Program-made: the position numbers and the translations under genes
Assembly (NCBI GenBank): GCA_947489685.1
Contig: CANLEM010000005.1
Span: 186,001-250,000, forward strand
Source of the DNA: an uncultured Aquimarina sp.
GTDB lineage: Bacteria > Bacteroidota > Bacteroidia > Flavobacteriales > Flavobacteriaceae
DNA length: 64,000 bases
Direction: 5' to 3'
The notes under the pieces: model-generated
What the model was told of the DNA's origin: nothing
The model's input: only the letters and a program-made list of their open reading frames with translations
The model's database searches: none
Shown here: positions 17,347-26,331 of the stretch, piece after piece
Layout of the letters: every line of letters begins with the position of its first letter
Numbering within the stretch: position 1 is the first letter of the stretch

Positions 17347-18222
17347 ATGAAGCATGTTAAGAAAATTTTAATTCTTATTGTTCTATTTTTCATATTCATT
17401 GCAATTTTATTCGCTTGTGACGTAATTTGGAAATCTCCCCCGTTTTACAATGTCGAGACAAATAGAAAACTGAATGCCCTCATAATGAATATGGAATCCT
17501 ACGAACAAATTTGGCAAACCCATCCTAGGCCATATTGTTATACGATCAATTCGACATCAGGAGGAAAAGCTTATATTCTTGGTCTTGAACATCTAACCGA
17601 TCAAAACCACCCACAGTTTAACACTATTCGAAATATATGGAATGAAGCTAATCCTTCTTTTGCTTTTGTAGAAGGAAGATTAGGATTTTTATGTACCTGG
17701 CTTCAAGATCCTGTAGAGAAATATGGCGAAAGTGGATTAGTTTCAGAATTGGCAAAAAAAAGGGGAACTACATTATATACATGGGAACCTACTCGGAATG
17801 ACGAAGTCGAAATTTTGATGAAACAGTTTCCCGTTGAACAAATAGCTATGTTCTATTCATTCCGACCGTATTTTAGCAACATAAGACATGGTAAACCCGA
17901 AAATCCAGAAAAGAAGCTACAAGAATACTTAGAAAGCAGAACAGATTATGACTATATAAGAGGTGTATTTAAATCCTGGGAAGAATTGGATAGTATTTGG
18001 CAGAAAGATTTCCCTGAAATTAATTGGAGAAACTACTCAGACGAACAAGGTTGGCCCGAAGGTTATCTATACGAAATATGGAACGCATCTAATTTATCCA
18101 GAGGTTTTCACCTTATTCAAGCAATCACAGAATTAGTTGAAAAAGGCGAGATTGTTTTTGTTACTATGGGAGTTAGTCATGCTCCCCGAATTGAAAATGC
18201 TCTAAAAACTACAATAAAATAA
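17347..18222 (+). CDS. TraB/TIKI (GumN-like) superfamily protein
   Basis: After an N-terminal hydrophobic segment (residues 6-24) ending near LFACD, the protein shows the spaced motifs of the TraB/TIKI/ChaN-like fold: an early Gly-X-Glu-His in AYILGLEHLTDQNHP, the acidic strand PSFAFVEGRLG, and a C-terminal Gly-X-X-His in VFVTMGVSHAPRIE. In eukaryotic TIKI these residues bind metal for proteolysis; bacterial members have varied or unknown roles. The protein is probably exported or membrane-anchored. Assignment rests on motif spacing only. Confidence 0.6.
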   Translation: MKHVKKILILIVLFFIFIAILFACDVIWKSPPFYNVETNRKLNALIMNMESYEQIWQTHPRPYCYTINSTSGGKAYILGLEHLTDQNHPQFNTIRNIWNEANPSFAFVEGRLGFLCTWLQDPVEKYGESGLVSELAKKRGTTLYTWEPTRNDEVEILMKQFPVEQIAMFYSFRPYFSNIRHGKPENPEKKLQEYLESRTDYDYIRGVFKSWEELDSIWQKDFPEINWRNYSDEQGWPEGYLYEIWNASNLSRGFHLIQAITELVEKGEIVFVTMGVSHAPRIENALKTTIK

Positions 18223-18295
18223 TCATTCTCAATAATTACATATAGCCAAACCAATATCTTAGCACTGTAACGTATCATTTATAATACAGTCTATT

Positions 18296-18303
18296 TATAT
18301 TTG
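18296..18303 (+). promoter_or_regulatory. -7 element upstream of the second GIN gene
   Basis: TATATTTG matches TAnnTTTG, 70 bp before the ATG at 18373. No clear TTG lies at the expected -33 distance. Confidence 0.45.
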
Positions 18304-18372
18304 TAAACCTATTTTGAAAAGTACATACTTAAAAATCAAAAATTCTGTTTATACAGTATAAATTTCACACAA

Positions 18373-19233
18373 ATGAGAACATCCTTATTAATATTGTTTT
18401 CACTTCTTATACTAGGAAGTGTCTATGGACAAAGAGAAAAGGTTAAAGGCAATAAAATAGTTAGCACCGAAGAATATGATGTAGAAGGGTTTCATACAAT
18501 AGAAATATATGAAGGCTTCGAAGTTACATTTGATGAAAGTAGTGATAGCCAAATAAAAATTGAAGCCGATAGTAATATTCAACGCGTCATACAAGTAGAG
18601 GTAGTTGATAGCGTTCTCACCATAAAATCTGACAAAGACCTTCGTCGTGCAAAGGCATTAAATTTGGATATATTGTATAGCTCTGAGCTTAAAAAAATTG
18701 TTTTGTATGACAAGGTAAATGCCAAATCATTATCTTCAATACATACAAATCAACTTACCATCGAGGTCAATGACTATGCTCAGTTATTTTTATCGGCCGA
18801 AACTGGTAAATTGAGTTGTATTACAAATGGAAAATCTTTTGCAGAAATACATGCTACAACAACAGACGCAGTATATCAAATAAATGAAAATTCAGAATTA
18901 AAAGGGATTTTAACAGCGGATAATCTTAAGGTTGATTTATATCAAAAAGGATCCTCAAAATTAGAAGGTGAAGTAAAATCTATGTTGGTTAGAGCTGATA
19001 ATACCTCTGATTTTTTTGGTGAAAAACTAAATGCATTAAAAACTACTCTAATTGCAGAAGGATCAAGTGACTGCTATATCCAAACTAGTGAAGAAATTAG
19101 TATCGAAGCTAAAGATAAATCTGAGATATTTCTTCTTGGAGAACCCAAGATTATAATCCAAGGTTTTGCAAACGAAGCTACTTTATTCAAAAAGAATATT
19201 GATTACGTTCCTAGCAAACTTAGATTAAATTAA
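18373..19233 (+). CDS. GIN domain-containing exported protein
   Basis: A signal peptide (LLILFSLLILGSVYGQ) leads into a DUF2807-like beta region beginning EEYDVEGFHTIEIYEGFEVTFDES, with VLTIKSDKDLRRAKALNLDILYSSELKKIVLYDKVNA. Unlike the lipoprotein at 16276 it lacks a lipobox and its beta turns are less regular. Members are surface or periplasmic proteins without a known activity. It is monocistronic, ending in a strong terminator that includes its stop codon. Confidence 0.86.
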   Translation: MRTSLLILFSLLILGSVYGQREKVKGNKIVSTEEYDVEGFHTIEIYEGFEVTFDESSDSQIKIEADSNIQRVIQVEVVDSVLTIKSDKDLRRAKALNLDILYSSELKKIVLYDKVNAKSLSSIHTNQLTIEVNDYAQLFLSAETGKLSCITNGKSFAEIHATTTDAVYQINENSELKGILTADNLKVDLYQKGSSKLEGEVKSMLVRADNTSDFFGEKLNALKTTLIAEGSSDCYIQTSEEISIEAKDKSEIFLLGEPKIIIQGFANEATLFKKNIDYVPSKLRLN

Positions 19234-19278
19234 AAAAGGCATTCTAATACTAAAAATATGTATTAGAATGCCTTTTTT
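19232..19278 (+). terminator. Bidirectional terminator between the GIN gene and trxB
   Basis: A 19-bp perfect stem (AAAAAAGGCATTCTAATAC and its complement) with a 9-nt loop overlaps the GIN-gene stop codon and has A and T tracts on both flanks. It therefore serves the converging genes on both strands. Confidence 0.95.
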
Positions 19279-19300
19279 GACCTTTTATGCTACTTATTTT

Positions 19301-20269
19301 CTAAGCCGAAACACTTTCATTGGTTTCAACAGTAGCTAGATATCGTTCTGCATCCAAAGCAGCCATACATCCAGTTCCTGCCGCAGTAACTGCTTGTCTA
19401 TATTCTTTATCCTGAACATCTCCAGAAGCAAAAACTCCAGGGATATTTGTTCTGGTAGACTTACCTTCGGTAATCAAATATCCTGTATCGTCCATATCCA
19501 ATTGCCCTTTAAAAATATCAGTATTAGGTTTGTGCCCAATTGCTATAAACAACCCTGTAATTTCAATCTCACTCTTATCACCGGTCTGGTTATTTACCAT
19601 ACGCAATCCTTCTACCACTTGATCACCCAAAACTTCATCAACCTCGGTATTGTATAGCACCTTAAGATTTGGAGTATTGTTTACTCTATGTTGCATTGCT
19701 TTTGATGCTCTCATATAATCTTTACGCACTAACATGGTAACGCTGGAGCAAATATTAGACAAATACGTAGCTTCTTCGGCAGCTGTATCTCCAGCTCCTA
19801 CAATAGCTACATCTTGACCCTTGTAGAAAAACCCGTCACAAACGGCACATGCCGAAACTCCGCCGCCACGTAATTTTTGCTCACTGGGCAATCCTAAATA
19901 CTTTGCAGTAGCACCAGTAGAAATGATCACACTTTCTGCTTCTATTTCTGTAGTATTATCAACAGTAACTTTATGTATACCACCTACTTCTTTACTAAAA
20001 TTAACAGATGTTACCATTCCAATACGTACTTCTGTACCAAAACGTTCTGCTTGTTGTTGTAATTGAACCATCATCGTTGGACCATCAATACCCTCTGGAT
20101 ATCCAGGGAAATTATCAACTTCGGTAGTCGTTGTTAATTGACCTCCAGGCTCCATTCCTGTATACATTATTGGTTTTAGATCCGCTCTAGCTGCATATAT
20201 TGCTGCAGTATATCCTGCAGGCCCAGATCCTATTATAAGACATTTTATTCTTTCTATTGTATCAGACAT
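19301..20269 (-). CDS. trxB: Thioredoxin-disulfide reductase
   Basis: The 322-residue flavoprotein has an FAD-binding GSGPAGYTAAIYAARA motif near residue 14, GGQLTTTTEVDNFPG, the redox centre CAVC at residues 141-144, the NADPH-binding GAGDTAAEEA segment and the C-terminal ASGDVQDKEYRQAVTAAGTGC. It transfers electrons from NADPH to thioredoxin in the cytoplasm and may also help reset oxidised OxyR. It is a single leftward gene; thioredoxin itself is not nearby. Confidence 0.98.
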   Translation of the reverse strand: MSDTIERIKCLIIGSGPAGYTAAIYAARADLKPIMYTGMEPGGQLTTTTEVDNFPGYPEGIDGPTMMVQLQQQAERFGTEVRIGMVTSVNFSKEVGGIHKVTVDNTTEIEAESVIISTGATAKYLGLPSEQKLRGGGVSACAVCDGFFYKGQDVAIVGAGDTAAEEATYLSNICSSVTMLVRKDYMRASKAMQHRVNNTPNLKVLYNTEVDEVLGDQVVEGLRMVNNQTGDKSEIEITGLFIAIGHKPNTDIFKGQLDMDDTGYLITEGKSTRTNIPGVFASGDVQDKEYRQAVTAAGTGCMAALDAERYLATVETNESVSA

Positions 20270-20403
20270 AATCAGTATGTTTTATCTGATGTAAAAGTAG
20301 CAATTTGCACATAAACCTTACATTAAAGTTATTAAGAATTATTATTCGTCTATAGACATCTTAAATAATTATTAAATCTAGGCCGATTCTTTGGTGACCA
20401 CTA

Positions 20404-20411
20404 TATATTTG
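20404..20411 (+). promoter_or_regulatory. -7 promoter element deciding the start of the TPR-HTH gene
   Basis: TATATTTG (TAnnTTTG) lies at 20404-20411. A transcript from here would begin at about 20418, after the ATG at 20413 in the ORF track, so translation should start at ATG 20437. Confidence 0.65.
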
Positions 20412-20436
20412 TATGTTAATCAATCAGTTTACAATA

Positions 20437-22122
20437 ATGCGAAGCATAATCATCATTTTTTTGATATTATTTGGCACAAATGTTTATTCACAGAATAAAA
20501 AAGCAGATAGTTTAATTAATTTATTAAATCTGCATCAAAAAGATGACACCCAAAAAGTAGATTTATTTAATGCAATAGGTTTTGAATATTGGATTACAGA
20601 TGCCAACCAGTCTATTATTTATGGACAAAATGCTTTACAATTATCTCATGAAATAGGATATGCACTAGGAACAGCAAAAGCCAATCGCATAATAGGTGTT
20701 GCTCATTGGGCACAAGGAAATCAAAATGAAGCTCTTCGGTTTTTGATCAATTCTCAAAAAGAATTTCAGAACCTGAACAATGAAAAAGGTATTGCAAATA
20801 CAATGCTCAATATAGGCATGGTATACGCAGATCTCAAGGAATACGATAAGGCTTTATATAATTACAATATTGCTATCGATCATTTTACAGCATTAGATTT
20901 AAAAAGCCGTATTGCAACTACATTTACCAAAATAGGTACCGTTTATCTAGAAAAAGGGTTGTTTTATGATGCTAAAGAATATATCTCAAATGCTTTAAAA
21001 CTACATAATCAAGATAATTTTACATATGGTATAGCCGAAGCGCATAACCGCCTGGGTATTTTATATCTTAATGAAGGAGAATATGTACAAGCCAAGTATC
21101 ACATCGAAAGATCTATTGCTACAGGAAAACAAATCGATGACAAAGACGGACTCACTAGTAACCTAATACAATACGGGAAATTACTTCGGTTAGAAAACAA
21201 TTTTGAAGCTGCCGATATTCATCTTGAATTAGGACTAAATAGGGCCAGGGAAAATAACTTAAAAAAATACGAATTACAGGCGTATCACGAATATAAAGAA
21301 CTAAGGAAGCAACAAAACAATTTTGAAGAGGCTTTAGTCTTTTATGATCGCTATGTTGCCCTCAGGGATTCTATTTTTAATACCGAAAAATCTAAGCAAA
21401 TTGCTTATCTCGAATTTGAAAATGAATTAGAAAAACAAAATCAAGAACTCAAATTTTTACAGGATCAAGAAAAAACAGATACTTTAATCAAATGGAGTTT
21501 ATTACTAGGGATACTAGTTGTTATTATTGCAGGTATTTTAATACTAAAAACCATTCAACAAAAATCTCGTAAAAGCAAAGATCTATTAGAAAAAAGTAAT
21601 GAACTACTTCAATCCAGAGCAACTTTGGCAAAACAAACAATCGAAAATGCGCATTTGAAAGAACAGGAGCTAAAACAACAATTAAAATTTAAAAACAAAG
21701 AACTTACCTCATACACTATCAATTTTCTTCAAAAAAATGAATTACTTGAGCAGTTGCAAAGCACTGTGCTTTTAGCAAAAAAAGCTACTCCAAAAGAAAA
21801 AGATAAGCTTATTAATGAAATCAATAAAACTATTAGAGTACATCAAAATATTGATAAAAACTGGGAAGATTTTAAACGCTTTTTTGAAGAGGTACACATT
21901 GATTTTTATACAAAACTAAAAAGCAAACACCCTAGTTTAAGTGCTAATGACCTAAAAGTGTGCTCACTCACACGACTTAATCTTAACATAAAAGAAACCG
22001 CCAGTATCTTGGGAATCTCTCCAGAAAGTGCCAAAACCGCTCGTTATCGACTCAGAAAAAAGTTGGAGCTCTCTCAAGAACAAGAAATTTTTACTTATTT
22101 ATTGGATCTTGAGGGAGAATAA
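20437..22122 (+). CDS. TPR protein with C-terminal LuxR/GerE-like HTH
   Basis: ATG 20437 gives a signal peptide (RSIIIIFLILFGTNVYSQ) and about 561 residues; the earlier ATG lies too close to the promoter. Some five to six tetratricopeptide repeats (for example MLNIGMVYADLKEYDKALYNYNIAI) fill residues 60-310 outside the membrane. One transmembrane helix near 350 (SLLLGILVVIIAGILIL) and a coiled coil follow, and the C-terminus has a HTH (SANDLKVCSLTRLNLNIKETASILGISPESAKTARYRLRKKL). This architecture is a common Flavobacteriia membrane-bound regulator; the signal is unknown. Confidence 0.88.
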   Translation: MRSIIIIFLILFGTNVYSQNKKADSLINLLNLHQKDDTQKVDLFNAIGFEYWITDANQSIIYGQNALQLSHEIGYALGTAKANRIIGVAHWAQGNQNEALRFLINSQKEFQNLNNEKGIANTMLNIGMVYADLKEYDKALYNYNIAIDHFTALDLKSRIATTFTKIGTVYLEKGLFYDAKEYISNALKLHNQDNFTYGIAEAHNRLGILYLNEGEYVQAKYHIERSIATGKQIDDKDGLTSNLIQYGKLLRLENNFEAADIHLELGLNRARENNLKKYELQAYHEYKELRKQQNNFEEALVFYDRYVALRDSIFNTEKSKQIAYLEFENELEKQNQELKFLQDQEKTDTLIKWSLLLGILVVIIAGILILKTIQQKSRKSKDLLEKSNELLQSRATLAKQTIENAHLKEQELKQQLKFKNKELTSYTINFLQKNELLEQLQSTVLLAKKATPKEKDKLINEINKTIRVHQNIDKNWEDFKRFFEEVHIDFYTKLKSKHPSLSANDLKVCSLTRLNLNIKETASILGISPESAKTARYRLRKKLELSQEQEIFTYLLDLEGE

Positions 22123-22373
22123 ATGTTTATCCTGAAAAATTCATTATTATTTCCACTTAAAGCTTAACAGGTGTTAAAAATCTATCTATCAACACTATAA
22201 ATACATTTGTCTACTTAATGTTTACTTAAAATTAAGATTCATACCATTACCGTCTACTATTTATAAACAGCTGTTTACCAAGGATATACTCTAATTATTT
22301 CTAAGCAAATGCATCTGTCTATACTTTTGTTTCGGAGAACAAATTAAAGTATAACAGAATTAAAAAGTAAAAC
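22123..22373. other. Upstream region of the sterol desaturase-like gene
   Basis: No gene is visible. The region holds a perfect 14-bp palindrome TAAACAGCTGTTTA (22264-22277) and a -7 element TACTTTTG (22322-22329), 44 bp before the ATG at 22374. The palindrome is a candidate operator. Confidence 0.55.
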
Positions 22374-23147
22374 ATGTTAGAGATCATAAAAACACTACCA
22401 ACCCCTCTTGAAATATTGTTGGATCCAATATCACTTATAATATTAGGAATGTACGCAGTACTAATGATTTGGGAGGCACTAGTACCCGCCAGACAATTAC
22501 CAAAAGTTAAATATTGGAAACTAAAAGGAAGTATTGCATTTGTTACATTTTTCTATTTGTCCACCTACTTTCCATTACTATGGGATGAGTACCTCGTAAA
22601 ATATCAGGTATTTGACCTTACAAGTTTAGGTACTGTAAAGGGTGCCATAGTAGGAATTTTCATATATGAATTAGGGCTATACATATGGCACAGAACAATG
22701 CATAATAGCAATTTATTATGGAAAGTGTTTCACCAAATGCATCACAGCGCAGAAAGGTTAGACAGTTACGGAGCCTTTTATTTTAGTCCTTTGGATATGG
22801 TTGGTTTTACCCTTCTAGGAAGTTTGTGTTTAGTGGTTATAACCGGTTTTACAGCAGAAGCAACTACTATAATTATCTTAGGTACTACATTTCTTGCTAT
22901 TTTTCAGCATAGCAATATTAAAACGCCAAGTTGGCTAGGATATATTATTCAAAGACCCGAAGCGCATACCTATCATCACGCAAAGGGAATTCATTCACAC
23001 AACTACTCCGATTTTCCAATTATCGATATACTATTCGGAACATTTAAAAATCCTAAAACATATAGCCATGAAACTGGTTTTTATCAAGGTGGATCAAATA
23101 AAATAAAGGATATGTTATTGTTTAGAGATATATCTCAAAAAAAGTAA
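22374..23147 (+). CDS. Fatty acid hydroxylase/sterol desaturase family protein
   Basis: The 257-residue membrane protein contains the di-iron histidine boxes of the family: HRTMH near residue 106, HQMHHS near 120, and EAHTYHHAKGIHSHNYSD near 200, with four or so membrane helices around them. Such enzymes hydroxylate or desaturate lipids using O2. The true substrate (fatty acid, hopanoid, carotenoid or sterol-like) cannot be read from sequence. It follows a candidate promoter and palindrome and is the first gene of a short rightward run. Confidence 0.92.
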   Translation: MLEIIKTLPTPLEILLDPISLIILGMYAVLMIWEALVPARQLPKVKYWKLKGSIAFVTFFYLSTYFPLLWDEYLVKYQVFDLTSLGTVKGAIVGIFIYELGLYIWHRTMHNSNLLWKVFHQMHHSAERLDSYGAFYFSPLDMVGFTLLGSLCLVVITGFTAEATTIIILGTTFLAIFQHSNIKTPSWLGYIIQRPEAHTYHHAKGIHSHNYSDFPIIDILFGTFKNPKTYSHETGFYQGGSNKIKDMLLFRDISQKK

Positions 23148-23229
23148 TGGGTTGAGTTTGCAAAGGTCATTCCTGGTTTTTCTGTTATAAGAAAAATTAG
23201 GGGTGACTTCTAAAGAAATAAAGAAAATT

Positions 23230-23664
23230 ATGGAATCATTAGAAAATTTACATTATAAAATCTGGAGTATATTTTTAGAATTAAGATCTTTTATATGTAC
23301 AATTACATATAGTATGTTATTGTTTTATATAGTATCAGAAAAAAACCTTAACTCCGGAACACTATTATACCTAGAAGTGTATAACATCACTTTATTCTAC
23401 ATCATTTTAAACATGTTATTGTTCGCTAAAGACATATTACACCCTAAAATAAAAAACAAATATTCTAGAGGACTAATAGAACTATTATTAATTATAAGCT
23501 CTTCTGCAATTTTGATTATTTCCTTATACCTATTTAGAAATACTATTAACGATTCTGGCTTAGGTAATGTGGTTGTCAAAATTAATGCATTGGCAGTAAT
23601 TGTATTATCTGTATACATCTTCTGGTCCTCTTCTTCACCATCACACAAATCTGAAAATAAATAA
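23230..23664 (+). CDS. Small four-helix membrane protein, unrecognised
   Basis: I place the start at ATG 23230 (144 residues); GTG 23203 is also possible. Hydrophobic segments lie at about residues 12-32, 45-62, 80-97 and 108-128, leaving short loops and a polar end. I do not recognise the family and see no motif. It follows the sterol desaturase gene by about 80 bp and precedes the YdhR-like gene by 26 bp. Confidence 0.7.
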   Translation: MESLENLHYKIWSIFLELRSFICTITYSMLLFYIVSEKNLNSGTLLYLEVYNITLFYIILNMLLFAKDILHPKIKNKYSRGLIELLLIISSSAILIISLYLFRNTINDSGLGNVVVKINALAVIVLSVYIFWSSSSPSHKSENK

Positions 23665-23690
23665 AGATTACAGTAAACACTTAACATTAA

Positions 23691-24032
23691 ATGTCGAATG
23701 AAAAAATTATTGTGAATGTACAATTCAAAACAAGTATATCGCAAGATAAGTTAACCGAAATTTCTAATCAGAGTCTCGAAGAAATGGCAAAAATAAAAGG
23801 TTTAATAATTAAATATTACCATATAAACCCAGAAACTAAAATCGTTGGAGAAACATATTTATTTGAGAATTTAAAATTAGCAAGAGATTATTTAAACAAT
23901 TTTTTCTTACAGGGAATTGGACCTAAATATGGTATCATCCCAGAAACCCTAAAGATGGAAACCGGTATTGTATATATGGAAGTAAAAGGAAAAAGCACAA
24001 AACACAAATGGAAATATTATAATCCCAACTAG
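23691..24032 (+). CDS. YdhR-like dimeric alpha/beta-barrel protein
   Basis: The 113-residue protein begins with a beta strand (KIIVNVQFKTSISQDKLTEISNQ) and continues KGLIIKYYHINPETKIVGETYLFENLKLARDYL, closely following the YdhR/antibiotic-biosynthesis-monooxygenase fold in which short proteins dimerise around a beta barrel. Activity in this family is poorly defined. No signal peptide is present. It lies 26 bp after the small membrane protein and 31 bp before the TRIC-type gene. Confidence 0.65.
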   Translation: MSNEKIIVNVQFKTSISQDKLTEISNQSLEEMAKIKGLIIKYYHINPETKIVGETYLFENLKLARDYLNNFFLQGIGPKYGIIPETLKMETGIVYMEVKGKSTKHKWKYYNPN

Positions 24033-24063
24033 AAAGTCTAAATTTATTCCCAAAATAAAAGTC

Positions 24064-24687
24064 ATGACATTTTTTGACATTCTTGATATTTTGGGTACTA
24101 TAGCTTTTGCTATATCTGGCGCTTTAAGTGCTATGAACCGAAGGTTAGATCTTTTCGGGGTTTTTATTATTGCTTTTGTAACGGCAATTGGAGGAGGAAC
24201 TATAAGAGATATACTTATTGGAAACACTCCTGTGTCCTGGATGCAAAATACATTAAACATTTACCTTATTGGTGGTGCCACTGCTCTATCTATTACTTTT
24301 AGAAATAAATTAAATTACCTTAAAACCTCTCTTTTTCTTTTTGATACTATAGGGTTAGGAATTTTTACAATCATTGGTGTAGAAACCGGTATTCATTCAG
24401 GATTAGAGCCCATTGTATCTGTAGCCTTAGGAGCTATGACAGGTTGTTTTGGAGGAGTGATTCGAGATATCTTATGTAATGAGATTCCTGTTATTTTTCG
24501 AAAAGAGATCTATGCTACAGCGTCAATCGCGGGTGGCGTATGCTTTATGATAATGCATTCGTTGGATATACATCAAAATATAACCTATACAGTCACTACT
24601 TTATGTATTATCTTGATACGATTATTAGTAGTTAAATATCAGGTTACTTTACCTATGTTTTCCGTCAAAAATCAAACAACCAAGTAA
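24064..24687 (+). CDS. Trimeric intracellular cation channel (UPF0126) family protein
   Basis: The 207-residue inner-membrane protein has two homologous three-helix halves, each with the family's glycine-rich motif: FVTAIGGGTIRDILIG and MTGCFGGVIRDILCN. The opening ISGALSAMNRRLDLFGV is also typical. Prokaryotic TRIC proteins form trimeric cation channels; physiological roles in bacteria are unclear, and glycine transport has been proposed for some relatives. It is part of the rightward series that ends near 25611. Confidence 0.94.
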   Translation: MTFFDILDILGTIAFAISGALSAMNRRLDLFGVFIIAFVTAIGGGTIRDILIGNTPVSWMQNTLNIYLIGGATALSITFRNKLNYLKTSLFLFDTIGLGIFTIIGVETGIHSGLEPIVSVALGAMTGCFGGVIRDILCNEIPVIFRKEIYATASIAGGVCFMIMHSLDIHQNITYTVTTLCIILIRLLVVKYQVTLPMFSVKNQTTK

Positions 24688-24739
24688 CACTATTCCGTTA
24701 CATTAATTATGTTGATATTACTTTTTTAATTTTATTGTT

Positions 24740-25198
24740 ATGAAATTTGTTCCTAAATCCAAAAACTACATTGAAAAGGTTAGAGAAAGTTTTGAGCGAC
24801 AAGAATTCATGAAATTAATCTGTGCGTCACTGGTTGATGTACAACCCGGGTATTGCGAAATACACGTACCGTATCAAGAAAGTCTTACCCAGCAACATGG
24901 TTTTTTTCATGCTGGTGTGATTAGCACTATTGCCGATAATACTGCTGGTTACGCGGGGTTTTCTTTGATGGAAGAAAACTCGTCTGTATTGACCGTAGAA
25001 TTTAAAATTAATTTAATTGCCCCTGGAGATGGTGAAGTATTGATCGGTAAATCCAATGTTATAAAACATGGCAGAACATTAACTATTTGCAAATCTGATA
25101 TTTTTATCCGTAAAAATGGAAAAGAAAAACTTTGTGCTGTTTCGCAATTAACGTTAATCGAATTGAAAAATAGTTCTGATAAAAAATATAACTCTTAA
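24740..25198 (+). CDS. PaaI-type hotdog thioesterase
   Basis: The 152-residue protein carries the PaaI signature QQHGFFHAGVISTIADNTAGYAGFSLM with the catalytic-region His-Gly-Gly/Ala and acidic residues of the hotdog fold, then LTVEFKINLIAPGDGEVLIG and HGRTLTICKSDIFI. It probably hydrolyses acyl- or aryl-CoA in the cytoplasm. The downstream gene begins 2 bp after its stop, so the two are coupled. Confidence 0.93.
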   Translation: MKFVPKSKNYIEKVRESFERQEFMKLICASLVDVQPGYCEIHVPYQESLTQQHGFFHAGVISTIADNTAGYAGFSLMEENSSVLTVEFKINLIAPGDGEVLIGKSNVIKHGRTLTICKSDIFIRKNGKEKLCAVSQLTLIELKNSSDKKYNS

Positions 25199-25200
25199 CG

Positions 25201-25611
25201 ATGGAAAAACATTATGAGCTAACAGATCATGAATTTGAAAAACAATTTGAAGATTGTAGTTTACCTCCTTCCCTATTTAGTCATGAAGCACATTTGCGTT
25301 TGGCATGGATATATATAAATGCATCTGGCGAAACTAAGGCTTGCGAAGCAATTAGCTCCCAAATATTAAAATTTGCAACCATAAATGGTGATCCTGGTAA
25401 ATTTAATAAAACAGTAACTGTTGCAGCTATAAAAATTGTAAACAACTTTCTAAAAAAATCAAAGTCCTCTAATTTTCAAGATTTTATTGAAGAGTTTCCG
25501 AAATTAAAATTCAATTTTAAAGAATTAATAAGCTGTCACTATGGATTTGATATCTTCTCGTCAAAAGTGGGTAAACAAAAGTTTTTAGAGCCCGATTTAT
25601 TGCCTTTCTAA
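25201..25611 (+). CDS. Conserved helical protein coupled to the thioesterase
   Basis: The 136-residue product (PPSLFSHEAHLRLAWIYINAS, then FNKTVTVAAIKIV and KELISCHYGFDIFSSKVGKQKFLEPDLLPF) is mainly helical and cytoplasmic. The FSHEAHLRLAW phrase and the C-terminal EPDLLPF are features of a conserved uncharacterised family I have no name for. It begins 2 bp after the thioesterase stop and should be translated with it. Confidence 0.75.
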   Translation: MEKHYELTDHEFEKQFEDCSLPPSLFSHEAHLRLAWIYINASGETKACEAISSQILKFATINGDPGKFNKTVTVAAIKIVNNFLKKSKSSNFQDFIEEFPKLKFNFKELISCHYGFDIFSSKVGKQKFLEPDLLPF

Positions 25612-25633
25612 TTCATAAACCTATTAAATTAAT

Positions 25634-25662
25634 AAAAAAAGCACCACAAATAGTGGCGCTTT
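25634..25662 (-). terminator. Terminator of the fasciclin gene
   Basis: Read on the minus strand, AAAGCGCCAC-TATTT-GTGGTGCTTTTTTT forms a stem with one G-U pair and a T tract. On the plus strand that pair is an A-C mismatch, so the element mainly serves the leftward fasciclin gene. Confidence 0.8.
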
Positions 25663-25688
25663 CTCTCATCAACATTAACCGTATCGCC

Positions 25689-26210
25689 CTACTTAGGCAT
25701 CACCACATCGCTAATTATATGGATCACTCCATTTTTTGCCATAACATCAGTTTTTAAGATTTGGCTGTATTTCCCATTTTGATCTTTTAACCAAATTTTA
25801 CCTTCTTTTTGAACTACTTTTAATTTCGCTCCATTAAGCGTAGTTACTTCAGTTTTTCCTTTGCCTTTCTTTAATGCATTTACCACATCACTTGCCGCAA
25901 GTTTTCCACTTACCACATGGTATGTAAGAATTGATGTTAAGGTTTTTTTATTTGCTGGTTCTAATAATGAGTTAAGTGTTTTTGAATCAATCTTACCAAA
26001 GGCATCATTAGTGGGAGCAAATACTGTAAAAGGACCATCTCCTTTTAAAGCCTCTACCAAATCAGCAGCTTTCAATGCAGCTACAAGTGTTGAAAAATCA
26101 TCCACAGATACGGCTACATCCACAATATCTTTGTTGTTTTTTTGAGCAGATACTGATTGTGCGATAAAGAATAAAAAAAGAGTTGAGATAATAAAAATTA
26201 ATTTTTTCAT
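25689..26210 (-). CDS. Secreted fasciclin (FAS1) domain protein
   Basis: A signal peptide (LIFIISTLFLFFIAQSVSAQ) precedes one FAS1 domain of about 140 residues with the conserved H1 and H2 boxes: GDGPFTVFAPTNDAFGKI and LTYHVVSGKLAASDVV, ending in VMAKNGVIHIISDVVMPK. FAS1 domains mediate adhesion or envelope interactions. The gene is divergent from the sigma/anti-sigma pair, and the same combination of FAS1 protein with ECF sigma factor and RskA-type anti-sigma factor is known in other bacteria, so it may be a target of that sigma factor. Confidence 0.94.
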   Translation of the reverse strand: MKKLIFIISTLFLFFIAQSVSAQKNNKDIVDVAVSVDDFSTLVAALKAADLVEALKGDGPFTVFAPTNDAFGKIDSKTLNSLLEPANKKTLTSILTYHVVSGKLAASDVVNALKKGKGKTEVTTLNGAKLKVVQKEGKIWLKDQNGKYSQILKTDVMAKNGVIHIISDVVMPK

Positions 26211-26278
26211 GATTTCTATTTTAATAATTAAACATTTTTTGCGCGCTTTATATTATCATATACACATGTTTAATCGTT

Positions 26279-26313
26279 TTGGATGAGGTTAGATGATTTT
26301 TTTCTTAAATTTG
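26279..26313 (+). promoter_or_regulatory. Promoter of the sigma factor gene
   Basis: A -7 element TAAATTTG (26306-26313) and a TTG at 26279-26281 lie 24 bp apart, slightly long for the consensus. The -7 element lies downstream of the ORF-track start at 26293 and so supports initiation at ATG 26332. Confidence 0.6.
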
Positions 26314-26331
26314 AATAACCTTACCCATAAA

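Noticed and set aside
23397-23744. 115-residue minus-strand ORF opposite the small membrane protein
   Set aside because: The sense strand has a coherent four-helix protein in a same-strand gene run; this frame crosses two genes.
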